Shown here: one piece after another, positions 23,023 to 30,722 of the stretch
How positions within the stretch are numbered: the first letter of the stretch is position 1
How the letters are laid out: the number at the start of each line of letters is the position of its first letter
Assembly: GCA_018829185.1 (NCBI GenBank)
Contig: JAHJUI010000006.1
Span: 1-43,658, forward strand
DNA from: Nanobdellota archaeon
GTDB taxonomy: Archaea; Nanobdellota; Nanobdellia; SCGC-AAA011-G17; PNOQ01
DNA: 43,658 nucleotides
Direction: 5' to 3'
Notes under the pieces: generated by a model
What the model was told of the DNA's origin: nothing
What the model saw: only the letters and a program-made list of their open reading frames with translations
The model's database searches: none
Made by a program: the position numbers and the translations under genes

Positions 23023-23837
23023 TTTAACATCCAAGAATAAGCTTTTGTAACTTCTCTTACAAAATTATCTGGAGAATGTACTCCGAGCTCAGAAATAATT
23101 CCAGTTATTAAATTTGGATTAATTTTTTCAAAAGCGTAATTATAAATTTTAACATTTTTTGGGGGATTTTTCCAAATTTCTCTTGCTTGACGTTTTTCGA
23201 TTTCTACATCAAAACCAAAAGTAGTCATAGGATCAAATTTCCAAGAATCTGTGCATACATAAACTGGTGTATCGTGTCTTTCTGCAACTTCTGCCATCAT
23301 TTCTGAACCAATTTTGTTTATTACTTTTCCTTCAGAAGTAATTGCATCACAACCAATTAACATTAAATCTGCTTTTTTCAAAGCTAATCTTGCTCCTGAA
23401 TCAACGAAATGATGGACTTTTATACCCATTTTAGAAAGCTCTTTAGCTGTTTTTCTTCCTTGTAATAAAGGCCTGGTTTCTGTGTTGTGAACTTCAAAGG
23501 TCTTTCTTTGATTTTTTGCTTCTTTTAGGATAGAAATAACAGTTGAAGAATGACAATGTGTAAAAATTATTTTTTTACTATGTATTTTTTTTGCACCAAT
23601 TTTCGGGATTATTTTTTCACTTAATGTAAAGTGAGTTAGAGCATTATCTATTGATGAAATTTGAGAAAATTTAATAGCATTTCTTAATGCGGGCTCTGTT
23701 GGGCGTGCGCTAATTATTTTTTTAATGGAATCTTTGTCGGATTTTAATTTTAAAGCTTTTAGCCCTGCTTTAGCTACAGCTTCTGCACCCTGAATTTTTA
23801 AACTTTTTATATCATTATAAATTTTAGTAAAGGTCAT
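23019..23837 (-). CDS. Ribose-1,5-bisphosphate isomerase
   Basis: 272 residues, eIF2B alpha-like fold. It turns ribose-1,5-bisphosphate into ribulose-1,5-bisphosphate for RuBisCO. RPTEPALRNA marks the substrate region. THCHSSTV holds Cys95 and IGCDAIT holds Asp164, which correspond to the catalytic Cys133 and Asp202 of the Thermococcus enzyme at a constant offset of 38. NTETRPLLQGRKTA and NKIGSEMMAEVA are further family motifs. The protein is thus about 40-50 residues shorter than that enzyme, chiefly at the N-terminus. It is the first gene of the operon isomerase-HAD-RuBisCO and its promoter is divergent from the SpoIIM-like gene. Confidence 0.93.
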   Translation of the reverse strand: MTFTKIYNDIKSLKIQGAEAVAKAGLKALKLKSDKDSIKKIISARPTEPALRNAIKFSQISSIDNALTHFTLSEKIIPKIGAKKIHSKKIIFTHCHSSTVISILKEAKNQRKTFEVHNTETRPLLQGRKTAKELSKMGIKVHHFVDSGARLALKKADLMLIGCDAITSEGKVINKIGSEMMAEVAERHDTPVYVCTDSWKFDPMTTFGFDVEIEKRQAREIWKNPPKNVKIYNYAFEKINPNLITGIISELGVHSPDNFVREVTKAYSWMLK

Positions 23838-23910
23838 AATTACTTTTTTGGATTATACTTATTTAAATCTTTCCAAAAACTATTTAAAGCTAATAATCAA
23901 AATTTACCTT
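23838..23910. promoter_or_regulatory. Divergent leaderless promoters
   Basis: The minus-strand TATA (ATTTAAATA, 23860-23868) is 23 bp from the isomerase ATG at 23837. The plus-strand TATA (TATTTAAAG, 23881-23889) is 22 bp from the ATG at 23911. Both transcripts would start at or next to the start codon. The two boxes are only about 12 bp apart, so the promoters may compete. Confidence 0.6.
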
Positions 23911-24762
23911 ATGGTTTTAGAATCGTTTATTAATCCTCTTAAAGCAGCTAGGAAACCCTGGCATATGTTTTTTGTAGGCTTTTTATATGCAGTTGTATCT
24001 GCGTTTTTGGCAATTTGGATTTTTAGGCAACATGCTAGTTTAGTTATGGTATTCTTAACTGTTATTGCTGCAGTGCCAATGATGTATAGTACTATGAAAA
24101 AAGAAGAGGAAGCAGATGTTACATTGAGTAATGAAGGGGAAATAATGAAGGAACATTTTGCAGTGTTAAAATATTTAGTGTATATGTTCTTAGGATTTGT
24201 TGTGGCTTATTCACTTTTATTTATTATTTTGCCCTTGGAGTTGGTTAATAATTTATTTTCTACACAAACAGAAACAATTAGGGCAATCAATAGCAGGGTA
24301 ACTGGTTATGTGATGGGGCCATCTAATATATTTGGACAAATCTTTTTTAATAATCTTAAGGTTTTGATGTTTTGTTTGTTTTTTAGTTTCTTTTATGGGG
24401 CAGGAGCAATTTTTATTCTTACTTGGAATGCAAGTGTAATAAGTGCAGCGATAGGAGAGTTTGTAAGAGATAAAATAGCAGCGGTTGCATCTGCATTGGG
24501 GTCTGTTAATGTTTTTAATTATTTTCATGCTTTTTCATTAGGATTAGTTAGGTATTTTATTCATGGCATTCCAGAGATAGCAGCATATTTTGTTGGAGGA
24601 TTAGCTGGCGGCGTTATTTCTGTAGCTATGATTAATCATGATATAGAAACCAATAAATTTAAAGTAATAATGATAGATGCCTTAGACTTAACTTTGTTAG
24701 CTATTGGAATTTTGTTTATAGCTGCTTTGCTAGAAGTATTTGTAACTCCGGTGTTTTTTTGA
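23911..24762 (+). CDS. SpoIIM-like (stage II sporulation M family) membrane protein
   Basis: 283 residues from the ATG at 23911 (MVLESFINPLKAARKPW), chosen since a TATA box lies 22 bp before it; a reading from 23848 would start upstream of that box. About six TM helices. 'NPLKAARKPWHMFFVGFLYAVVS' is the usual start of the archaeal members. The core 'FFNNLKVLMFCLFFSFFYGAGAIFILTWNASVISAAIG' (N-N-x(k/r)-v...GAG...WNASvigaaIG) and 'HGIPEIAAYFVGGLAGG' (H-G-x-x-E) are the SpoIIM/DUF95 signature. In bacteria SpoIIM is part of a membrane-remodelling/septal complex; in archaea the role is unknown. Confidence 0.86.
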   Translation: MVLESFINPLKAARKPWHMFFVGFLYAVVSAFLAIWIFRQHASLVMVFLTVIAAVPMMYSTMKKEEEADVTLSNEGEIMKEHFAVLKYLVYMFLGFVVAYSLLFIILPLELVNNLFSTQTETIRAINSRVTGYVMGPSNIFGQIFFNNLKVLMFCLFFSFFYGAGAIFILTWNASVISAAIGEFVRDKIAAVASALGSVNVFNYFHAFSLGLVRYFIHGIPEIAAYFVGGLAGGVISVAMINHDIETNKFKVIMIDALDLTLLAIGILFIAALLEVFVTPVFF

Positions 24763-24832
24763 TTATAGTAAACTTTAAAAACAAAATCTTTTTTAATGGG
24801 GTTCTCTTACGTAAAATCTAGAAACTAGGACT

Positions 24833-25381
24833 ATGAAAAAAGTTATAAAAATATTAAGGAAAATAGCTAGAGAATTATTGTTAAAATGGAGACAAGAAGA
24901 TAGATATTTTATTGAAAGGAGAATATTTCCAAAAATAAAACACAAAAAAGTTTTATTAGTGGGCGTGGCTAATTATACTGAAAATTATCCATTTAGATTA
25001 AGAAAGAATTCCCTTTGGTCTATTGATATAGATCCGAGTGTAGCCAAATATGGAGCTAAAAATCATATTGTTGGCAATATAAAGGACATAGATTCTTTTT
25101 TTAATAAAGACTTTTTTGATATAATTTTAATGTTCGGGGTATTTGGTTATGGATTAAATGACCCGAAAGAAGCGGATAAAACCTTAAAAAATTGTGCAAA
25201 AGTTTTAAATAAAAAAGGCCAGTTATTTATTCAATGGAGTGATATGCCGGGGCATAACCAAGTGAATCCACAAGAGTTAGATAATTATAAATTATTTAAG
25301 GATAGTGTTTTTTATGGTTTTAAATCTCCTTTTAGGGTAAAAAAGAAGACCAAAGTATTTCATTTTTTAGTTAAGAATTAA
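24833..25381 (+). CDS. SAM-dependent methyltransferase-like protein
   Basis: 182 residues. KVLLVGVANYTENYPF is motif I-like (G-V-A instead of G-x-G-x-G) and LWSIDIDPSVAKYG is motif II with the acidic residue for the SAM ribose. FDIILMFGVFGYGLND and ADKTLKNCAKVLNKKGQLFIQWSD match the post-motif regions of class I methyltransferases. A basic N-terminus (RKIARELLLKWRQ) could bind a membrane. It lies at the left edge of the glycan island and overlaps the convergent deacetylase by 11 bases. The acceptor is unknown, probably a sugar or lipid. Confidence 0.72.
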   Translation: MKKVIKILRKIARELLLKWRQEDRYFIERRIFPKIKHKKVLLVGVANYTENYPFRLRKNSLWSIDIDPSVAKYGAKNHIVGNIKDIDSFFNKDFFDIILMFGVFGYGLNDPKEADKTLKNCAKVLNKKGQLFIQWSDMPGHNQVNPQELDNYKLFKDSVFYGFKSPFRVKKKTKVFHFLVKN

Positions 25382-26162
25382 CTTTTTTTATATATTCTTT
25401 AATAGTTATAAATTTGATTTCCTTTTTTTTACACCATTTTATGTATTTGTCTAAAAAATTTATCATTTTTTTCCCTGTATTATTTTTTACCCCAAATGGA
25501 ATGTCGAATTTCTTAAGAGATATGAATTCCCAAGGATGGAATATTAAATTTAGATAATTTACATCGAATAAAACTAGATTTGAACATGTTTTTGCATAAA
25601 TTAAACCAAAATTTCTTACAAAATACCAACACAAGGAAGTTCTTGTTATTGGTGTTGCTGAAATTGGAAATATGATTAGGCCTTCCTTTTTGTATATTTT
25701 CCTTGATTCTGATAAATTATTGTAATATCCTGGAAAAAAAACAGGATTGGATGTACTATTATATAGAAATCCTAGGTCTTTTAAAATTCTTGATTTTGGG
25801 CTCTTTAATTTTGGCCCTCTGAAACCAATTACTTCTTTTAATGAGATTTTTTCTAACTCTTTTTTTGCATCTTTTATTCTCTTAAAGGCAATTTTATCAT
25901 CTGTATATTTATCTTTATGACTATATCCATGGCAGGCTATTTCTCCTACTTCTGATAGTTCTTTGATTAAATCTGGATATTTTTGGGCAAAGGTGGCTGT
26001 TACAAAAAATGTAGCTTGAATATTGTGTTTTTTTAAGATGTTTATAATTATTTTAGTTCCGATTCTGCTTAATTCAAAAGAATCCTCTTCTTTTATTGAG
26101 CTTCTATAATCAAATGGTAAGTCAAATTCTTCTATATCAAAGGTTAAAAAGCAATATTTCAA
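25371..26162 (-). CDS. Polysaccharide deacetylase (NodB-type)
   Basis: 263 residues from a TTG at 26162, with AAGGA about seven bases upstream as SD. The catalytic set of carbohydrate esterase family 4 is present: TFDIEE (D9, E11), the zinc pair in CHGYSH (H78, H82), and FRGPKL (R115). LIFHPWEF near the C-terminus supplies the His of motif 5. Such enzymes remove N-acetyl groups from sugar polymers or lipid-linked glycans. No signal peptide is seen, so it acts in the cytoplasm, probably on a glycan intermediate. Its promoter is back-to-back with that of aglB. Confidence 0.86.
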   Translation of the reverse strand: MKYCFLTFDIEEFDLPFDYRSSIKEEDSFELSRIGTKIIINILKKHNIQATFFVTATFAQKYPDLIKELSEVGEIACHGYSHKDKYTDDKIAFKRIKDAKKELEKISLKEVIGFRGPKLKSPKSRILKDLGFLYNSTSNPVFFPGYYNNLSESRKIYKKEGLIIFPISATPITRTSLCWYFVRNFGLIYAKTCSNLVLFDVNYLNLIFHPWEFISLKKFDIPFGVKNNTGKKMINFLDKYIKWCKKKEIKFITIKEYIKKVNS

Positions 26163-26192
26163 TTTTTTTCCTTAGAGCTGGAATATTTAAGA

Positions 26193-26229
26193 TTTTATAA
26201 GTCTTTTGCACTAACAAAAGATATATAAA
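26193..26229. promoter_or_regulatory. Divergent promoters of the deacetylase and aglB
   Basis: Minus-strand TATA ACTTATAAAATC (about 26193-26204) serves the deacetylase with a short SD-bearing leader. Plus-strand TATA GATATATAAATC (26219-26230) serves aglB. Confidence 0.55.
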
Positions 26230-26255
26230 TCAATTACAATTCAATTTTTATAGGA

Positions 26256-28913
26256 ATGGAAGAAAGCAATAATAAAGGGGGTATAATGCAAACTAACCCC
26301 GGAAGGCTCAATAATAAAGAGGTAATTGAAAAGAGAAAAGAAAAATTCCTTTCTAGTCTGAAAAATCTATCTAATAATAATTGGTTGTCTTATGTAATAT
26401 TAATTGTTATACTTTGGATAGGGGTTTTTATTAGAACTAGGAATTTGCCTTTGCTAGGAAAAAAATGGTTATTGGCTTTGGATCCTTATCTTTTTTATCG
26501 ATATGCGGCGTATATCTTAGAACATGGAAAATTAATGTTAATTGATAATATGAGGTATGTCCCACTTGGGATGGATATGTCTAAAGATGCTACACTTTTG
26601 GCTTATGTTATAGCATATTTATACAAGTTTTTTCATTTTTTTGATAAGAGTGTTACTTTGTGGTTTGCTGATGTAATCTATCCAGTTGTATTTTTTGTTT
26701 TAGCTATGATTATTTTCTTTTTATTAATAAGAAGACTTTTTGATTATAGGGTTGCTTTATTTTCTGTTGCTTTCCTTAGTTTTATCCCTAGTTTTTTATA
26801 TAGGACTATGGCTGGTTTCTCTGATAAAGAAGCCTTAGGAATATTTTTAATGTTTTTAACATTTTACTTTTTTGTTGTGGGTTGGCAATCAAAATCAAAT
26901 AAAATGCGTTTAACTTTTGGAATTTTATCTGGTTTTACAACTGCTTTTATGGGTTTAGCTTGGGGGGGAGTCGGATTTTTATCATTGATCATTCCTTTAT
27001 TTATTTTTATTGAAATCTTATTTGATAGATTAAGGAAAGGCGATTTTGTAGTTTATACGGGGTGGGTTTTGGTTTATTTCCTTGTTTTAAGTTTATTTAC
27101 CTCTAAGTATGGGGGGGTGAAAGGGATGATTGGTTCTTGGGCTTTTAGTATATCTCTTTTGGTATGGATTGTTACTATTATGTTGTTTATTTTCCCAAAA
27201 ATTAAGTTTTTTAAAAATATTGTTGATAAATTTAGTAAAAAAATTCCCCAAAATTTAATTTATATCCTTTTCTCAATTGTTTTAGTGGTAATTGTAGTTA
27301 CTCTTATTTATGGTCCCTCTTTTTTAATAGATCAAATAAAGGATGTTTTTGATGTTTTGTTAATTCATCCTGTTGGAACCACGAGATTTCATTTAACTGT
27401 TGCAGAAAGTCATGCACCTTATTTTTTAACTTGGATAGGTCAATTTGGGTGGATATTTTTTTGGTTGTTTTTTGTAGGTTCAACAATTTTATTTTGGAAC
27501 CTTGTGAAACCGCTAGAAAAATATAAAATTAAATTGACTGTAGTTTATATCTTGTTTATTAGTGGTCTTATTTTTAGTAGATTTTCTTCATCTGCTTTGC
27601 TTAATGGGGAAAATTTTATTTCTAAATTTGTTTATGTTGGTTCAGTTATATTAATGTTATTTTCATTACTTTATGTATATATTAAAACTTATGTTAGAAC
27701 TGAAGAAAATTTTTCTATGTTTAAGGAAATGGATAGAAAATATATTTTTCTATTTATCTGGTTTATCTTAATGATAGTTTCAGCTAGAAGCGCAATCAGG
27801 TTGATTTTTGTTTTCTCTCCAGTAGTTTGCTTTTTGGGAGCCTATGCTTTAGTCTCTTTTTATGATTGGTCAAAAAATAGCAAAGATAAAATCCATAAAT
27901 ATTTGTCTATTATCTTTATTTTGCTTATTTGTTATTTAACCTTGTTTGCTTTTGCTAAAGAAAGCTATAATCAAGCTAAATACACAGGTCCTAGTTACAA
28001 TAAACAATGGCAAGATGCTGAAGATTGGGTTCAAGAGAACACACCTGAAAACGCGGTATTTGCTCATTGGTGGGATTATGGTTATTGGGTACAAACTGGG
28101 TGGAATAGGGCAACTGTTACGGATGGGGGCAATGCTATAGGGTATTGGAATCATTTGCTTGGAAGACATTTCTTAACAGGACAAACTACTGGGGAAGCTT
28201 TAGAATTTTTGAAAACTCATAATGCAACTCATGCTTTAATCATATCTGCCGAAATTGGAAAGTATGGCGCATTTTCTAGTATAGGCGGGGATGAAAACAA
28301 TGATCGGGCCACTTATGTTCCTACTTTTGTTTTAAATCCAAATCAGGTTCAAGAAACGAGAAATGGGACCATGTTGTTTTATCAAGGAACGTTTGGTATA
28401 GATCAAGATATGATTTATCAAGGTAATTTAATCCCACAAGGGGGTGCTTTTGTAGGGGCTGTTTCTTTAGAGATACAAGAAGTAAATAATGTATCTCGTT
28501 TAAACCCACCTAAAGTAATTACTGTGTATAATGGACAACAAATTGAAATGAGCTTATCTTGCGTTTATTTTAATGGACAAGAATATGACTTTGGTGAATC
28601 TGATTTTAATGGTTGTTTTAGAATTATTCCAACTATCCAAAGGAGTACTGGACAAGTTAATTCGGTTGGAGCCGGACTTTTTGTTTCAGAAAAAGTTAGA
28701 AGAACTGTCTTGGCTAGACTTTTCTTTTTTGATGAAGAACTGGAAGGATTTAATCTAGTTTATGATGACTCTAACAAATGGCCCTTGGCTTTAATAGAAG
28801 GAAATTTAATTGGTCCCTTAAGAATATGGGAACTAGATTATCCAGATAACATTCAATCTAACCCAAAGTATTTAGAAGTAGATTACCCTCAAGAAAATTT
28901 GTATAAACTGTAA
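26256..28913 (+). CDS. aglB: Archaeal oligosaccharyltransferase (STT3/AglB)
   Basis: 885 residues. It moves a lipid-linked oligosaccharide to Asn of N-x-S/T sequons on the outer face of the membrane. The N-terminal half has about 13 TM helices with the catalytic DPYLFYR motif (D76) in the first outer loop; 'FSDKEALGIF' is the second acidic motif region. The C-terminal soluble domain carries the invariant WWDYGYW at residues 605-611 that reads the +2 Ser/Thr. ATG 26256 suits a leaderless start after the TATA at 26219. ATG 26286, ten codons on, has a strong SD (AGGGGG, 26276-26281) and is a real alternative. It sits with GPT and GT2 genes, and the surface proteins in this window are its likely substrates. 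Confidence 0.96.
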   Translation: MEESNNKGGIMQTNPGRLNNKEVIEKRKEKFLSSLKNLSNNNWLSYVILIVILWIGVFIRTRNLPLLGKKWLLALDPYLFYRYAAYILEHGKLMLIDNMRYVPLGMDMSKDATLLAYVIAYLYKFFHFFDKSVTLWFADVIYPVVFFVLAMIIFFLLIRRLFDYRVALFSVAFLSFIPSFLYRTMAGFSDKEALGIFLMFLTFYFFVVGWQSKSNKMRLTFGILSGFTTAFMGLAWGGVGFLSLIIPLFIFIEILFDRLRKGDFVVYTGWVLVYFLVLSLFTSKYGGVKGMIGSWAFSISLLVWIVTIMLFIFPKIKFFKNIVDKFSKKIPQNLIYILFSIVLVVIVVTLIYGPSFLIDQIKDVFDVLLIHPVGTTRFHLTVAESHAPYFLTWIGQFGWIFFWLFFVGSTILFWNLVKPLEKYKIKLTVVYILFISGLIFSRFSSSALLNGENFISKFVYVGSVILMLFSLLYVYIKTYVRTEENFSMFKEMDRKYIFLFIWFILMIVSARSAIRLIFVFSPVVCFLGAYALVSFYDWSKNSKDKIHKYLSIIFILLICYLTLFAFAKESYNQAKYTGPSYNKQWQDAEDWVQENTPENAVFAHWWDYGYWVQTGWNRATVTDGGNAIGYWNHLLGRHFLTGQTTGEALEFLKTHNATHALIISAEIGKYGAFSSIGGDENNDRATYVPTFVLNPNQVQETRNGTMLFYQGTFGIDQDMIYQGNLIPQGGAFVGAVSLEIQEVNNVSRLNPPKVITVYNGQQIEMSLSCVYFNGQEYDFGESDFNGCFRIIPTIQRSTGQVNSVGAGLFVSEKVRRTVLARLFFFDEELEGFNLVYDDSNKWPLALIEGNLIGPLRIWELDYPDNIQSNPKYLEVDYPQENLYKL

Positions 28914-28916
28914 AAC

Positions 28917-29618
28917 TTATTTTTTATGTTTTATTTGCCATAATTTTGCTAATTTGTTAAACATACTTAAAATATATCTTATCCTAAAAGTGGTTCCTTC
29001 TGTTTCATTTAAAGACATTGGAACTTCTTTAATTTTGAAACCTTTTTTCTTTATTTTGTACAGTAATTCTACATCAAATTCAAATCCCTTGCAAATAAAA
29101 GATTTATCAATGGAATCTATTACTTCTTTCTTAAAAAATTTTGCCCCAGCTTGAGTATCTGCATATGTTAAACCAAGTAAAATTCTTGATAAAAGATTCC
29201 ATCCCCGACTTAGAAATTTTTTTAAAAAAGGTTCTTTTATTTTAAAAAAACTTTTATTTAACCATTTAGATATTATAATTCCATCGCTTTGATTATTCTT
29301 AAGAAGTTCCATTATTGTATTTAGATCAAAAGGGTTATCTGCATCAAGAAAACCAATGTATTTCCCTTTAGCTATTTTAAATCCATTAACTACTCCAACC
29401 CCCTTACCAGATAGTTTAGATTCTATTACTTTGATGTTTGGATTTTTTATGTTTCTAACTATCTGTGCAGTATTATCTGTACATCCATTACAAGAAACAA
29501 TTATTTCATATTTTTCATTTAATCTATCCAAGGTAGAAATATAGCTTCTGATAGTAGATAATATCCTTTTTTCTTCATTATAGGAAGGGATTATTAGCGA
29601 AACATTCAGATTTTCCAT
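28917..29618 (-). CDS. Family 2 glycosyltransferase, dolichol-phosphate sugar synthase-like
   Basis: About 233 residues from the ATG at 29618. A TATA box (TTATAAAA region 29637-29646) lies just upstream, so a more distal ATG at 29663 is outside the transcript. GT-A fold motifs are VSLIIPSYNEEKR, EIIVSCNGCTDNT and GFLDADNPFD (DxD-like metal site). ADTQAGAKFF and KGFEFDVELL (the last acidic base region) match Alg5/DPM-type enzymes, which load glucose or mannose on dolichyl phosphate. There are no TM helices. It converges on aglB with a gap of three bases. Confidence 0.88.
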   Translation of the reverse strand: MENLNVSLIIPSYNEEKRILSTIRSYISTLDRLNEKYEIIVSCNGCTDNTAQIVRNIKNPNIKVIESKLSGKGVGVVNGFKIAKGKYIGFLDADNPFDLNTIMELLKNNQSDGIIISKWLNKSFFKIKEPFLKKFLSRGWNLLSRILLGLTYADTQAGAKFFKKEVIDSIDKSFICKGFEFDVELLYKIKKKGFKIKEVPMSLNETEGTTFRIRYILSMFNKLAKLWQIKHKK

Positions 29619-29636
29619 TGAATTAGGGATTATTGC

Positions 29637-29709
29637 GTTTTTATAAGCTTTTTTACAATGCACAAACTATTTAAATCAAAATTGTTGCCCTTTTCTTGAA
29701 TTAATGGGA
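29637..29709. promoter_or_regulatory. Divergent promoters of the GT2 and GPT genes
   Basis: The minus-strand TATA GCTTATAAAA (29637-29648) lies 20-25 bp from ATG 29618. The plus-strand TATA ACTATTTAAATC (about 29666-29677) leads to a short leader with SD GGGAG (29705-29709), eight bases before ATG 29718. Confidence 0.55.
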
Positions 29710-29717
29710 GAATTAAT

Positions 29718-30713
29718 ATGTATTGGTGGTTATCTATCTGTTTTGTGGTAAGTTTTTTTTCAGCTTTGTGGTTAATCCCTTCTTGGATTAAAAAAGCTGA
29801 AGAAAGAAATTTATCTGGTAAAGATATGCACAAATCTTCTGGAAAACAAGTTGCAGAAGCAGGGGGAATTTGTGTTATTTTCGGATTTTTAATGGGTTTA
29901 TTAACTTATATTGCTTTTGAAACTTTTTACTTTAAGGTACAAAGAATAAGTCTTTTAGTTATGGGAGTTTTATTAACTGTATTTATAATAACCATCATAG
30001 GGTTGATAGATGATATCTTAGGGTGGAAAAAGGGATTGAAACAATGGCAAAAACCCCTTTTAACCCTTTTAGCTACATTACCAATGATTGTTTTAAATGT
30101 AGGAGTTCATATTATCACGATTCCTTTTTTTGGAGCTGTGAATTTAGGTTTAGTCTATACATTAATTTTTATACCTTTGGCTATCGTAGGGACTTCTAAT
30201 GGGTTTAATTTATTGGCGGGATATAACGGTTTAGAGGCAGGATTAGGTGGAATTATCTTGGCTTTTTTGGGTTTTTTTGCTTGGAAAAATAATTTGAGTT
30301 GGGTAACAGTAATTGCTTATTGTATGGTTTTTGCTTTGTTAGCATTTTATTTATTTAATAAATATCCTGCAAAAATCTTTCCAGGGGATACTATGACTTA
30401 TACAGTGGGTGCTTTAATTGCTTGTGTAGCTATTTTAGGAAATATAGAAAAAGCAGCATTGATTATGTTTATCCCTTTTTTCTTAGAATTTATTCTTAAG
30501 GCTAGGGGAAAATTTAAGAAAGAAAGTTTTGCTAAATTAAATGAAGATGGCAGTTTAAGTATGCCATATGAAAAAATTTATGGGTTGGAACATTTTGCAA
30601 TAAAATTTTTATCTAAAATAAAAAAGAAAGTTTACGAGAAAGATGTGGTTTGGTTTTTATTTTTTATTGAATTTGCCTTAGGGATTATAGCCCTTTTAAC
30701 TATTTTAAAGTAA
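29718..30713 (+). CDS. GPT/MraY-family sugar-1-phosphate:dolichyl-phosphate transferase
   Basis: 331 residues, about ten TM helices. It is expected to start the lipid-linked glycan by moving a HexNAc-1-phosphate from UDP-sugar to dolichyl phosphate (AglH/Alg7-like). Signatures are RNLSGKDMHKSSGKQVAEAGG near the start, the metal Asp pair D98-D99 in GLIDDILGWKKG, NGFNLLAGYNGLEAG (the N-x-x-N carrier motif) and FPGDTMTYTVGA. EKIYGLEHFAIK is the last cytosolic loop. Its closeness to aglB fits a shared N-glycosylation pathway: this enzyme starts the glycan and AglB ends the route. Confidence 0.92.
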   Translation: MYWWLSICFVVSFFSALWLIPSWIKKAEERNLSGKDMHKSSGKQVAEAGGICVIFGFLMGLLTYIAFETFYFKVQRISLLVMGVLLTVFIITIIGLIDDILGWKKGLKQWQKPLLTLLATLPMIVLNVGVHIITIPFFGAVNLGLVYTLIFIPLAIVGTSNGFNLLAGYNGLEAGLGGIILAFLGFFAWKNNLSWVTVIAYCMVFALLAFYLFNKYPAKIFPGDTMTYTVGALIACVAILGNIEKAALIMFIPFFLEFILKARGKFKKESFAKLNEDGSLSMPYEKIYGLEHFAIKFLSKIKKKVYEKDVVWFLFFIEFALGIIALLTILK

Positions 30714-30722
30714 ACTAGAATT

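Noticed and set aside
23023-23034. TTG start for the HAD phosphatase
   Set aside because: The ATG at 23022 gives an ATGA overlap like that at the next junction, and the family starts right at it.
21131-23837. Calvin-cycle carbon fixation
   Set aside because: No phosphoribulokinase is present, and the RuBisCO is form III next to R15P isomerase and AMP phosphorylase, which points to nucleotide salvage.
23848-23910. Longer N-terminus for the SpoIIM-like protein
   Set aside because: The TATA box at 23881-23889 lies inside this stretch, and the family begins at the ATG at 23911.
29619-29663. Longer N-terminus for the GT2 gene at 28917
   Set aside because: The added 15 residues would be encoded upstream of the TATA box; the GT2 core begins right after the ATG at 29618.
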